A stretch of DNA of 64,000 nucleotides, taken from positions 186,001 to 250,000 of the forward strand of contig NZ_JXYA01000016.1 of NCBI RefSeq assembly GCF_000967655.1, written 5' to 3'. Both the position numbers and the translations under genes were made by a program. The notes beneath the pieces are model-generated. The model saw only the letters and a program-made list of their open reading frames with translations. It had not been told where the DNA came from and made no database searches. Positions 10,310-17,218 of the stretch are shown piece after piece (position 1 is the stretch's first letter; every line of letters begins with the position of its first letter). The stretch comes from Pseudoalteromonas rubra (GTDB lineage: Bacteria > Pseudomonadota > Gammaproteobacteria > Enterobacterales > Alteromonadaceae).

Positions 10310-10945
10310 CTTAGGCAACACTGCGATTTCAGCTGTTTCCCTGATATTCAGGCATACCTGGCCCTGCCATTCTATTGAGCACTTTCACTTTGATCATCGC
10401 TTCAGTGTGCTGCTGATTGAATCCAAGACTGAGCAGCTTGTCACCCATTAGCTGTTTATCCCGATACATTGCCGTTTCCGCCAGTGAACGTTGAAGGTAG
10501 TTCACACACTTTTTCCACTTACTGCTACCTATATGCTTTGTTAAAATGACCGCGCTGTTGGAAGCATGTCCATCCTCTCAGAACTACGCGTTGCACCTTG
10601 GTGGGATCACTGCGTCGGCCTTTTTGGCTGCTACTTCGGCATAACAGCCTCTAGTATCATATGCGCCATCCGCTTTTACCGAGCTGACCTTCCTGCGCAA
10701 TGGTCTGAGTAAGTCGCCAAGAACTTCTGAATCAGCTACGGAGATTGTAGATAACTCAGCCCCCACGATTTGGTGCGTATTTGCATCAATGGCCAGATGT
10801 AACTTTCGCCAAGTCCGACGTTTATTTGCACCATGTAATCATGCCAGTTAGTGATACGCTTGTCTTTCAAAGTTCAGTCTCGGTGTTTGCTTTCAAGATC
10901 TGATCACACAAGACTAAATTAGTTCAATGACTCTAGAAACAACGC
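10310..10945 (-). mobile_element. Decayed IS5-family (IS903-like) transposase, right copy
   Basis: On the minus strand this reads pieces of the same transposase as the left copy. A 60-codon open segment at 10584-10766 has GAELSTISVADSEVLGDLL, KADGAYDTRGCY and ending VIPPRCNA. After a break, C-terminal pieces follow: SSKWKKCVNYLQRSLAETAM (about 10470-10530) and LNRMAGPGMPEYQG to the stop near 10340. About 85 bases of the N-terminal region kept in the left copy (with the first catalytic Asp) are deleted here. It is therefore inactive. The left copy keeps the front of the gene and this copy keeps the back; neither is complete. Confidence 0.88.
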
Positions 10946-11023
10946 CTGTAATCGCCGGTAATGGTAACTTCTTACAATTGCTCTACAGTTAACAAGACCG
11001 TCTCGATATTGAAAGGAATTGTT

Positions 11024-12319
11024 ATGCGCCCCCTCAAACTTTCTCTGCTCAGTGCAGCCATCACAACATTATTAGCCTGCTCTAGCGAACCGTCAGGCTC
11101 AGCTGACTCAAATAATACCGCCTCCAGCCAAGACCCGATGTTTTGCCCGGCAAATATTAATTGGGTTACCAACCCAAATAGTCCGCCCAGTGAAATCCCA
11201 GGCGGCGGGCAGAATTTGTGTCAGTTTTACCAGTTTTCATGGCAATGGTTTATTTCGTTGCTGAATGCACCCGATGGTAAAGAGCGTACTTTTTTAAACG
11301 AAGACCGCTATGCCATATATATTGGCGGTGGCCAGAACTCCTGTGCCCCCAATACCTTGCAGTCCAAATTGTTTGTCAGAGGCCCTAAAGACCCGCATAC
11401 CACAAACGAAGACTTTACCGCACCCCATGAGATGAATCAGGCTCTGAACAATGCGGTATTGTACGACCAGAACGGTAATATCGTATTATATGAAACCCGT
11501 TTTGATCGTGGCATGTGTAATGTCGCTCAAGGCTCAGCAACGCTGCCTGCGGGCACAACCGAAATCAAAACATCCTGGCGCAAGATCAGTGAAAAAGACA
11601 AACCAAACTATGTTTGGGTGCGCTCCGATACCAATAATAATGGCGAGCTAGATGCCGATGAAGTGTATGGCATGGTCGGTTTTCATTTAGTCATTAGTAC
11701 CCCGAGTCACCCTGAGTTTATCTGGGCCACCTTTGAGCACAAATACAATGCACCGGATTGTCAAAAGGCAAACCAGCCGGTCTCGGACTGGAGCTTTGCC
11801 AGCGAGCAATGCACAGCATCCTTACCTTATCCGGACACGGGTTGTAACTTTAATAAAACCTTTGACCCAGACTCGAAAGGCGATTCACCACTTGAAGGCC
11901 CTCCGACTGAGGTTTGTCAGGTATACGCGCAAGGCACCGCAGAGGGGGATAACCAGGCCGAGCACAACCGCGCGAATATTATCTCGCTAAATGAGCAGCT
12001 GAATAACGTGTTTAAACGCATGCCAACCTATAATTCGCTACGAGTACTGGCCAAGTATGAATTGGTTGGTGGGCTGTGGCTGAATGACGTGGCCCAACCC
12101 TCCAGCAATCGCGATAATCAACGCGGCTCTATCCAGCTTGCCAATACCACCATGGAAACCAATGCCCAGCAAGGGCGCAAATTTAATGAAGTGGTCTATA
12201 CGGGCCCTGAAAACCTAACACCCGCAACAAACTGCTTTGATTGCCATGCGTACTCGGGCCCCACCAAAAATGCCGGTGTGAGTCACATCTTTAACTACAT
12301 ACACGGTTCAACTAAGTAG
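11024..12319 (+). CDS. Lipoprotein with EF-hand-like loop and c-haem CXXCH motif
   Basis: A 431-residue secreted protein. The ATG at 11024 is chosen because AAAGGA precedes it and it gives a clear lipoprotein signal, MRPLKLSLLSAA with lipobox LLAC (Cys about residue 19). A more upstream in-frame start would put 21 unlikely residues before the signal. A calcium-binding EF-hand-like loop, DTNNNGELDADEV, lies in the middle. CFDCH near the C-terminus is a covalent haem c attachment motif. Several other Cys residues could form disulfides. I do not recognise the family. A monohaem membrane-anchored protein in periplasmic redox or stress is an inference. The gene begins right after the right IS remnant, so its promoter may have been altered by the insertion. 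Confidence 0.7.
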   Translation: MRPLKLSLLSAAITTLLACSSEPSGSADSNNTASSQDPMFCPANINWVTNPNSPPSEIPGGGQNLCQFYQFSWQWFISLLNAPDGKERTFLNEDRYAIYIGGGQNSCAPNTLQSKLFVRGPKDPHTTNEDFTAPHEMNQALNNAVLYDQNGNIVLYETRFDRGMCNVAQGSATLPAGTTEIKTSWRKISEKDKPNYVWVRSDTNNNGELDADEVYGMVGFHLVISTPSHPEFIWATFEHKYNAPDCQKANQPVSDWSFASEQCTASLPYPDTGCNFNKTFDPDSKGDSPLEGPPTEVCQVYAQGTAEGDNQAEHNRANIISLNEQLNNVFKRMPTYNSLRVLAKYELVGGLWLNDVAQPSSNRDNQRGSIQLANTTMETNAQQGRKFNEVVYTGPENLTPATNCFDCHAYSGPTKNAGVSHIFNYIHGSTK

Positions 12320-12334
12320 CCTGCCTAAACAGCT

Positions 12335-12359
12335 GGTAGCCTGAGTCATTCAAGCTACC
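12335..12359 (+). terminator. Hairpin after the haem-motif lipoprotein gene
   Basis: Interrupted stem GGTAGC-c-TGA-gtcat-TCA-a-GCTACC shortly after the stop codon. No T tract follows, so it may protect the 3' end or assist termination rather than act as a classical intrinsic terminator. Confidence 0.35.
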
Positions 12360-12477
12360 TCTGTCAAATCAATAATATTTGTAAAAACATCGATTAACCT
12401 TGCGTTTTGTCTGTGTTTAAACTGAGATTTTATGTCTAAAATAGGGTAAATCTCTTAACATCCAATTGAGGAAAATC

Positions 12478-12951
12478 ATGATTGAACAAGGACAAGCCTT
12501 ACCCCAAGCGACATTAAGTGAGCTGACAGCAGATGGCATGGTGACACACCATAGCGACAGCCTGTTCGCAGATAAGAAAGTTGTACTTTTTGCGGTCCCC
12601 GGTGCTTTCACGCCGACCTGCTCTGCGGCTCATTTACCAGGCTTCGTAACACTTGCTGATAAAATCAAGGCCAAAGGCGTGGATATCATCGCGTGTGTGT
12701 CTGTGAATGATGCTTTCGTGATGAAAGCCTGGGGAGAGGCACACAATGCCAGCGAAATAATGATGCTGGGTGATGGCGACGCCAGTTTTACCAAAGCCCT
12801 TGGGTTGGAAATGGACACAGAAGGATTCGGTGGGATCCGCTCACAGCGCTATGCCATGATAGTTGACAATGGTGTTGTAACAACCCTGCTGGTTGAAGCG
12901 CCTAAAACCTTTGAGGTCAGCAAAGCAGAAGTGGTCCTGGAAAAACTATAA
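12478..12951 (+). CDS. Peroxiredoxin, Prx5-type (AhpC/TSA superfamily)
   Basis: Thiol peroxidase that reduces H2O2 and organic hydroperoxides in the cytoplasm. The motif PGAFTPTCS carries the peroxidatic Cys and the conserved Pro/Thr of the active site; this form (PGAFTPTCS...HLPG) is typical of the Prx5/glutaredoxin-dependent group. At 157 residues the length is normal and there is no fused glutaredoxin domain. The ATG at 12478 follows TTGAGGAAAATC with good spacing; a TTG four codons upstream is less likely because it overlaps the ribosome-binding site. It is monocistronic, followed by a 15-bp tandem repeat. Confidence 0.9.
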   Translation: MIEQGQALPQATLSELTADGMVTHHSDSLFADKKVVLFAVPGAFTPTCSAAHLPGFVTLADKIKAKGVDIIACVSVNDAFVMKAWGEAHNASEIMMLGDGDASFTKALGLEMDTEGFGGIRSQRYAMIVDNGVVTTLLVEAPKTFEVSKAEVVLEKL

Positions 12952-12970
12952 GCCGAGTTTTTAACCGAGG

Positions 12971-13020
12971 GAGTGTGAACTCAACGAGTGTCAACTCAGC
13001 GAGTGTGAACTCAACGAGTC
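12971..13020. repeat. 15-bp direct tandem repeat, three units
   Basis: GAGTGTGAACTCAAC (12971-12985), GAGTGTCAACTCAGC (12986-13000), GAGTGTGAACTCAAC (13001-13015), then GAGTC. Each unit contains the short inverted repeat GAGT...ACTC. GAGGGAG before it and CTCCCTC after it (about 13026-13032) could form an outer stem. It lies in the 157-base gap between the peroxiredoxin and acetyltransferase genes. Confidence 0.85.
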
Positions 13021-13108
13021 TTCAGCTCCCTCATTTTGGTCTTGCGAACAAGCCAATCTGCTGCCTCATTGTCTGTATCAGCTAATTCACATGTAAGGGA
13101 GTAACCTC

Positions 13109-13702
13109 GTGACAGTCAAATTTGAACGAGGATGGGATATCAAACACGCTCAGTCAATTGCTAAACTCTACGACCAAGCATTTGGTAGTAAGTTTTCTCA
13201 TGCCATCCCCGACAAAGCAAAGCGAGTTGCCGTTCTGCAGAATTGTTTTATACCCAGGTACTCGTTCGTCGCACTGCATAATGACACGCCGATTGGGATC
13301 GCGGGATTTAGTGATGGCTATGGTGCGCTAACAGGCGGCCTGGGTATTATCGGGTTAATTAAACATTTGGGTCTACCGGGTGGTATACGTGCTGGCCTGC
13401 TATTCAGCCTGTATGAACGCCAGCCCGATTTGAATGGACTGGTTATGGACGGGATCGCCGTTCAGGAGGCCTATCGTGGCCAGGGAATAGGTGCTCAGCT
13501 ATTGGACTGTATTGTTACTCATGCCCAGAGACACAAGTATTCGTCAGTGCGCCTGGATGTCATAGACCGCAATGCCAGAGCAAGAAAACTCTATGAAGCT
13601 AAAGGGTTTGTCGCGGTTAAAACAGAGCATTTTCCTTATTTAAACTGGTTGCTCGGTTTTTCAGGCTCAACAACAATGCAGTTGAACCTGTCACCTGGTT
13701 GA
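13109..13702 (+). CDS. GNAT-family N-acetyltransferase
   Basis: Predicted acetyl-CoA-dependent N-acetyltransferase of 197 residues. The acetyl-CoA pyrophosphate-binding motif A reads IAVQEAYRGQGIGAQLLD (R/QxxGxG/A form), followed by VRLDVIDRNARARKLYEAKG, the usual beta5-alpha4 region in which a Tyr often acts as general acid. The start is GTG at 13109, supported by AAGGGA eight bases upstream. The N-terminal 100 residues are less typical and presumably hold the substrate pocket. The substrate (small amine, antibiotic or protein) cannot be told. It is monocistronic. Confidence 0.85.
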   Translation: MTVKFERGWDIKHAQSIAKLYDQAFGSKFSHAIPDKAKRVAVLQNCFIPRYSFVALHNDTPIGIAGFSDGYGALTGGLGIIGLIKHLGLPGGIRAGLLFSLYERQPDLNGLVMDGIAVQEAYRGQGIGAQLLDCIVTHAQRHKYSSVRLDVIDRNARARKLYEAKGFVAVKTEHFPYLNWLLGFSGSTTMQLNLSPG

Positions 13703-13741
13703 TATTAACCGACTAACTCAACGCTTAGCTACTGGGCGCTT

Positions 13742-14029
13742 TTAAAGACCAACAATCTCCCGCAGCGCCGCTACATGACCCAGATAAGCGAGTTCTCCAT
13801 CACGGGTTAGAGACAACCAGGTACGCTGGCGAGCCAGACTGGTACGTTTGCTCAGCGTGATATAGCCGGCCTGCTCCAGCGCTTTGACATGCTTAGATAA
13901 CACCGAATCACTGACCGAAAGCTGTGCTTTTACAACAGAAAACTCCATTTCTGCGACGCTTTCAAGCAAGGCGCAGATCTGTAACCGGTTATGGGCATGG
14001 ATCAGCGGATCAAAACACGCTTTAGCCAT
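13742..14029 (-). CDS. Winged-helix (ArsR/MarR-like) transcriptional regulator
   Basis: A 95-residue single-domain DNA-binding protein of the winged-helix 'transcriptional regulator' family (PF13601-like). NRLQICALLESV is the first helix pair, SVSDSVLSKHVKALEQAGYI is the recognition helix, and the wing region is RQRTWLSLTRDG. There are no Cys or His residues arranged as a metal site. It overlaps the end of the upstream membrane-protein gene by 8 bases, so the two are translationally coupled. In this family the partner membrane protein is often repressed with the regulator. Two good palindromes lie at the head of the operon and are the likely binding sites. Confidence 0.8.
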   Translation of the reverse strand: MAKACFDPLIHAHNRLQICALLESVAEMEFSVVKAQLSVSDSVLSKHVKALEQAGYITLSKRTSLARQRTWLSLTRDGELAYLGHVAALREIVGL

Positions 14030-14504
14030 TATTTGTGTCCTGTGATATCCACTCGCCTGCAGGTAACTTGTGTAACCCTACACTACACAAAATCCCAATC
14101 AGTAAACCTGCCAGATAAGCAAATTGCCAGCTCTCTTGCTGTGTAAGATGGTACCCCAACAGGACGATAAATGCGCTAAGCAGAGCCAGTGCAAGGTTAC
14201 GGGCGGTGCTTTTAGAGTTATTGCCAAGCGGGCTTTTTACGCTAACACCCGAAAGCTTGAGATAAAAGGACCAGCCCGCCACCAGAGCTATCAGGGCGGA
14301 TGAAGTACTGAGCGCAAAGAAAGTCCAAAGGCTGCTATGACTAGCCTGTGCACTGGTAATGGTGGCCGCAGCGGCCAGCAAGCTTATTATTCCATTCAGC
14401 CAAATGGGTGGCCTGAGTAAAACAAGCGCCTGTCGTTTCGCCTTGCCCGACAGCGCCAGAGCAGCCCGTGCCGCATCCACATCTGCTTTAGTGTCTTTAT
14501 TCAT
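14022..14504 (-). CDS. Membrane protein co-transcribed with the winged-helix regulator
   Basis: A 160-residue protein with about four transmembrane segments: NGIISLLAAAATITSA, TFFALSTSSALIALVAGWSF, LALALLSAFIVLLGYHL and FAYLAGLLIGILCSVGLH. The cytoplasmic N-terminus is rich in Lys and Ala. The start MNKDTK at 14504 is preferred because AAGGA lies six bases upstream; an ATG at 14510 sits too close to it. No function is recognised. Overlap with the regulator gene and the operator pair just upstream suggest a self-regulated two-gene unit that may respond to membrane state or a small molecule (inference). Confidence 0.65.
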   Translation of the reverse strand: MNKDTKADVDAARAALALSGKAKRQALVLLRPPIWLNGIISLLAAAATITSAQASHSSLWTFFALSTSSALIALVAGWSFYLKLSGVSVKSPLGNNSKSTARNLALALLSAFIVLLGYHLTQQESWQFAYLAGLLIGILCSVGLHKLPAGEWISQDTNNG

Positions 14505-14516
14505 TGTCATTCCTTT

Positions 14517-14568
14517 ACTTTCCATTATGGAAACTAAAGACTAACAGTGACTTTCCATAATGGCAAGT
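14517..14568. promoter_or_regulatory. Twin palindromic operators upstream of the regulator operon
   Basis: Two related 19-bp palindromes: ACTTTCCATTATGGAAACT at 14517-14535 and ACTTTCCATAATGGCAAGT at 14550-14568. Both have the core TTCCAT-N-ATGG, with centres 33 bp apart, about three helical turns. They lie immediately upstream of the ribosome-binding site of the leftward operon encoding the membrane protein and the winged-helix regulator. This suggests cooperative autorepression. Confidence 0.7.
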
Positions 14569-14589
14569 GATGGGCGGTTAATTTATCGC

Positions 14590-15717
14590 CTATTCTTTGC
14601 CAATTAAAGACAGCAGCTGCTCCCCTGCCATAATGGCATTACTTTCACCCGCAAAGACGTTTCCGGCTTGTTTCTCTACAAAAACCTCATGCAGCCAGCT
14701 ACTGATGTCTTTGTTAAACATCAGCAAAAATTCGATTGGAAACGAAGAGTTGGTAGCCTGAGCGTCAAGGCGTTCGGCGACTTCATCTATCATCAAGGCG
14801 CCATCGTTGAATTCAATACAAAAATAGAGCGTGTTGGCGAGCTCTTTATATAACCTGGCAACATTTTTAAAGCGCGCCTCAGAATACCCATTGAGCTCTA
14901 TGAGGCCCGTTTCAGATTCCAGTTCACCCAGTGCACCGACGATTGACTCAACATCATCTTCTTCAATCGGACTGTCTGACCAAAATTCCTCTGCACTCAG
15001 CGCCTGTTTATTAAGACGTTGGTCGGCCTCACCTGCGGACGCTTCATCCAGGTCAAAAAACAGTTCGTCAAATTTGTCTTCTTCCGGCTCCTGATAAGGA
15101 AAGGCGTCCTGGAAAAGCTCAACATTGTCTTTCAGTTTCAATCTGCCATTGAACAATTTAGCACTTCTTTTTAGTGCCTTGAGCACCGAATCAGAGCCGC
15201 TGCCAAAGCGACTTCCTTTGCCCAAAGAATCCAGATAAAACTGTTTGAACACTTCGGTAGAGTCGCGAATTTGCCTGACCAAACGACGCATGTTGGTCAG
15301 ATCTTTCTGTAGTGAAATATAATGAGTGACCTCACCGGCGTCGTTGGTGATCGCCGAGATGTTCCATTCTACCGGATACATGGAACCGTCTTTACGGTAA
15401 TTCACCGACGAGCCATAAAAATAGCCATTTTTTTCCAGCGCCGGGCTGAGACGGGCCAATACCCTGCGGTTGCTCTTTGGCCCCTGTAATATTGACGTCG
15501 ACTGCCCCACCAACTCAGCAAGTTCGTAGCCAGTATGACGACAGAATACCTGGTTTGCGTACACAATACGGTAACCATGGTTACGATCCGCATCGGTTAC
15601 CACAATGGCATGCTGAGAATTCATCAGGATTTGTTTGAGTAATTCAATTGGAGAGGAGTTCTCCATTAGCTGACCGAAAAACAAGGTTTCTTCCATTGAC
15701 GGATCATGAGTATTCAT
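14590..15717 (-). CDS. PAS (LOV-like) sensor protein without photoactive Cys
   Basis: The N-terminal PAS domain (about residues 28-145) is LOV-like: VVTDADR, IVYANQVFCRHTGYELAELVG, then GQSTSILQG, and YRKDGSMYPVEWNISAI. In photoactive LOV domains the motif is GRNCRFLQ; here Ser-Thr replaces Asn-Cys, so no flavin-cysteinyl adduct is expected. A short coiled linker (LTNMRRLVRQIRDSTEVF) follows, then an acidic C-terminal region of about 200 residues with no kinase, GGDEF, EAL or HTH signature. ATG 15717 is used; a TTG two codons earlier is also possible. It may regulate through protein contact. It is monocistronic. Confidence 0.7.
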   Translation of the reverse strand: MNTHDPSMEETLFFGQLMENSSPIELLKQILMNSQHAIVVTDADRNHGYRIVYANQVFCRHTGYELAELVGQSTSILQGPKSNRRVLARLSPALEKNGYFYGSSVNYRKDGSMYPVEWNISAITNDAGEVTHYISLQKDLTNMRRLVRQIRDSTEVFKQFYLDSLGKGSRFGSGSDSVLKALKRSAKLFNGRLKLKDNVELFQDAFPYQEPEEDKFDELFFDLDEASAGEADQRLNKQALSAEEFWSDSPIEEDDVESIVGALGELESETGLIELNGYSEARFKNVARLYKELANTLYFCIEFNDGALMIDEVAERLDAQATNSSFPIEFLLMFNKDISSWLHEVFVEKQAGNVFAGESNAIMAGEQLLSLIGKE

Positions 15718-15846
15718 TGGCAACTCGACTCTTATTTAATCTTAGATACGCAACCCGAACTAGGGTTATATCAGGCATATACGCTATCTGTGTGTGAGTA
15801 TAACTATAGTGCACAATACGCACTGCCATGAACTTTTGTTCAGACT

Positions 15847-15898
15847 AAAAAAGCACTGCATTAGGGTGACGAACAGCCCAAACGCCGTGCTTTTTTTC
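15847..15898 (-). terminator. Terminator-like hairpin between the phosphatase and PAS genes
   Basis: AAAAGCAC and GTGCTTTT arms with a 30-base loop, followed on the minus strand by a T run. It would end transcription of the leftward phosphatase gene whose stop is at 15908. The large loop makes it a weaker prediction. Confidence 0.45.
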
Positions 15899-15907
15899 GA
15901 ACTCCCT

Positions 15908-17173
15908 TTAGTTACTGCGCCTGGCGAAGCTAAAGGATGGCTCTGCTTTTAACCGGCCACTGCGATCATGTGGCGTGGTATAAAAAGACACATTCAACCT
16001 GTCATGCTGGTTATCTAATTCAATGTGCGCAAAGCCCCAGATAAAACTTTTCGACCACACCAGATCGTATTCCGGATAGCGCTTTTCTTGCTGCTGGGCA
16101 AAGGGCGTATGGGTGCCACGCATTTTTGCAGCCGCGCCGCTGATGATCAGCGGAAGTTTAGGTTTAGTATTGCCCGGCATGACGCGACTGCAATCATCCG
16201 TCAGTAATTCCAAATCATGTTCATGCCCGGCAATGTACGCATCAGCATACTGGCACAGCTCAGGTAAAATAAGCCGTCGTAACACATGGCCTTCGTCATA
16301 TTTGGTGCCGCCAATCGACCACAATATATGGTGTCCGTACACCAGTTTCCATTTTGCTTTGGAATTTTTCAGCCCGTTAGCCAGCCATGCCAGCTGACGA
16401 TGATCCTCACCGTTAACGGGCACTTCATGACGTTCAATGTCTTCTACCTCAGCCTGGCCGGAAGCCAGTGCACTGGCCAACCCCTGCTCGCTGCCGTCGG
16501 GCCGCAATGGCACCTCGTAGTAGTGCTGGCCTGAAAGCAGCATATTGGTATCCAGTACAAACAGCTCCACATCATTGCCCGGCTCCCCAATTGTGTAGCT
16601 GTAATAGCCCTGGGGCGACATGGTAAAGTTTGGCTGCTTTGCCATCCATTCGGTTTGTAGCTTGACCCCTTTGCGTGAGGTTTTCCAGTCGTGGTTGCCC
16701 AGCGCAGAATACACAACCAGATCAGGCTGTTGGGCAAATAAAGGCTGTAGTGGTTTTAAGATCAAATCATTCATACGTTGTTGATCGTCTTTACCATCGT
16801 TGGCGCCCGCCCCGTCTGGGTAAATGTTATCGCCCAGCTGAATGGCAAAGTCACAGCGTTTTTGCTGACACAAGGTTGCCATAGCCTTACCCGTGGCAAT
16901 CGCCCCGGTCTGCTCTGTGGCAATGTCAGTATCAGGATAAACGTAGATAGGCGCATGATTAAACTCATCAAGCGGACGGTGTTCTTGCAGCCAGTCGGCT
17001 TTTTCAGCGGCAATAAACTGCGCCTTATTTTTTGGCTTTTCGATATGTTTTAGTTTTGGATAGTCGGGATGATAGCCGCCATCGCCAAAGGCCAGGAAAG
17101 AAATAGTGTCAGCCGACATCGCTGAGCCGCAAAGCACGCTCAGGCAGCAAAGAACAAGTGGTTTTAAAGTCAT
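15908..17173 (-). CDS. Secreted metallophosphoesterase (acid-phosphatase-like)
   Basis: A 421-residue exported phosphatase. The signal peptide is MTLKPLVLCCLSVLCGSAMSA. All five calcineurin-like metal motifs are visible in order: FGDGG, LGDNIYPDG, GNHDW, YGHH and AGHEHD. These ligate the two-metal centre of purple/tartrate-resistant acid phosphatase relatives. It should act in the periplasm or outside the cell on phosphomonoesters or diesters. It is encoded just after a TonB-dependent receptor on the same strand with a 45-base gap, so a receptor plus phosphatase unit for scavenging a phosphorylated nutrient is plausible (inference). The start is the ATG at 17173, with no strong ribosome-binding site, perhaps translated by coupling. 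Confidence 0.8.
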   Translation of the reverse strand: MTLKPLVLCCLSVLCGSAMSADTISFLAFGDGGYHPDYPKLKHIEKPKNKAQFIAAEKADWLQEHRPLDEFNHAPIYVYPDTDIATEQTGAIATGKAMATLCQQKRCDFAIQLGDNIYPDGAGANDGKDDQQRMNDLILKPLQPLFAQQPDLVVYSALGNHDWKTSRKGVKLQTEWMAKQPNFTMSPQGYYSYTIGEPGNDVELFVLDTNMLLSGQHYYEVPLRPDGSEQGLASALASGQAEVEDIERHEVPVNGEDHRQLAWLANGLKNSKAKWKLVYGHHILWSIGGTKYDEGHVLRRLILPELCQYADAYIAGHEHDLELLTDDCSRVMPGNTKPKLPLIISGAAAKMRGTHTPFAQQQEKRYPEYDLVWSKSFIWGFAHIELDNQHDRLNVSFYTTPHDRSGRLKAEPSFSFARRSN

Positions 17174-17218
17174 AAGGTATACGCAGTGCCGGGTTACCCC
17201 GGCACACTCCGGCCAAGT

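Noticed and set aside
2995-10945. A functional composite transposon carrying the Avs locus
   Set aside because: Both IS copies are truncated and frameshifted and no terminal inverted repeats were found, so only a dead remnant pair is supported.
12971-13020. CRISPR array
   Set aside because: Units are adjacent with no spacers and no cas genes are nearby; this is a simple tandem repeat.
14590-15717. Blue-light LOV photoreceptor
   Set aside because: The adduct-forming Cys is replaced, so photocycling of the usual kind is not expected.
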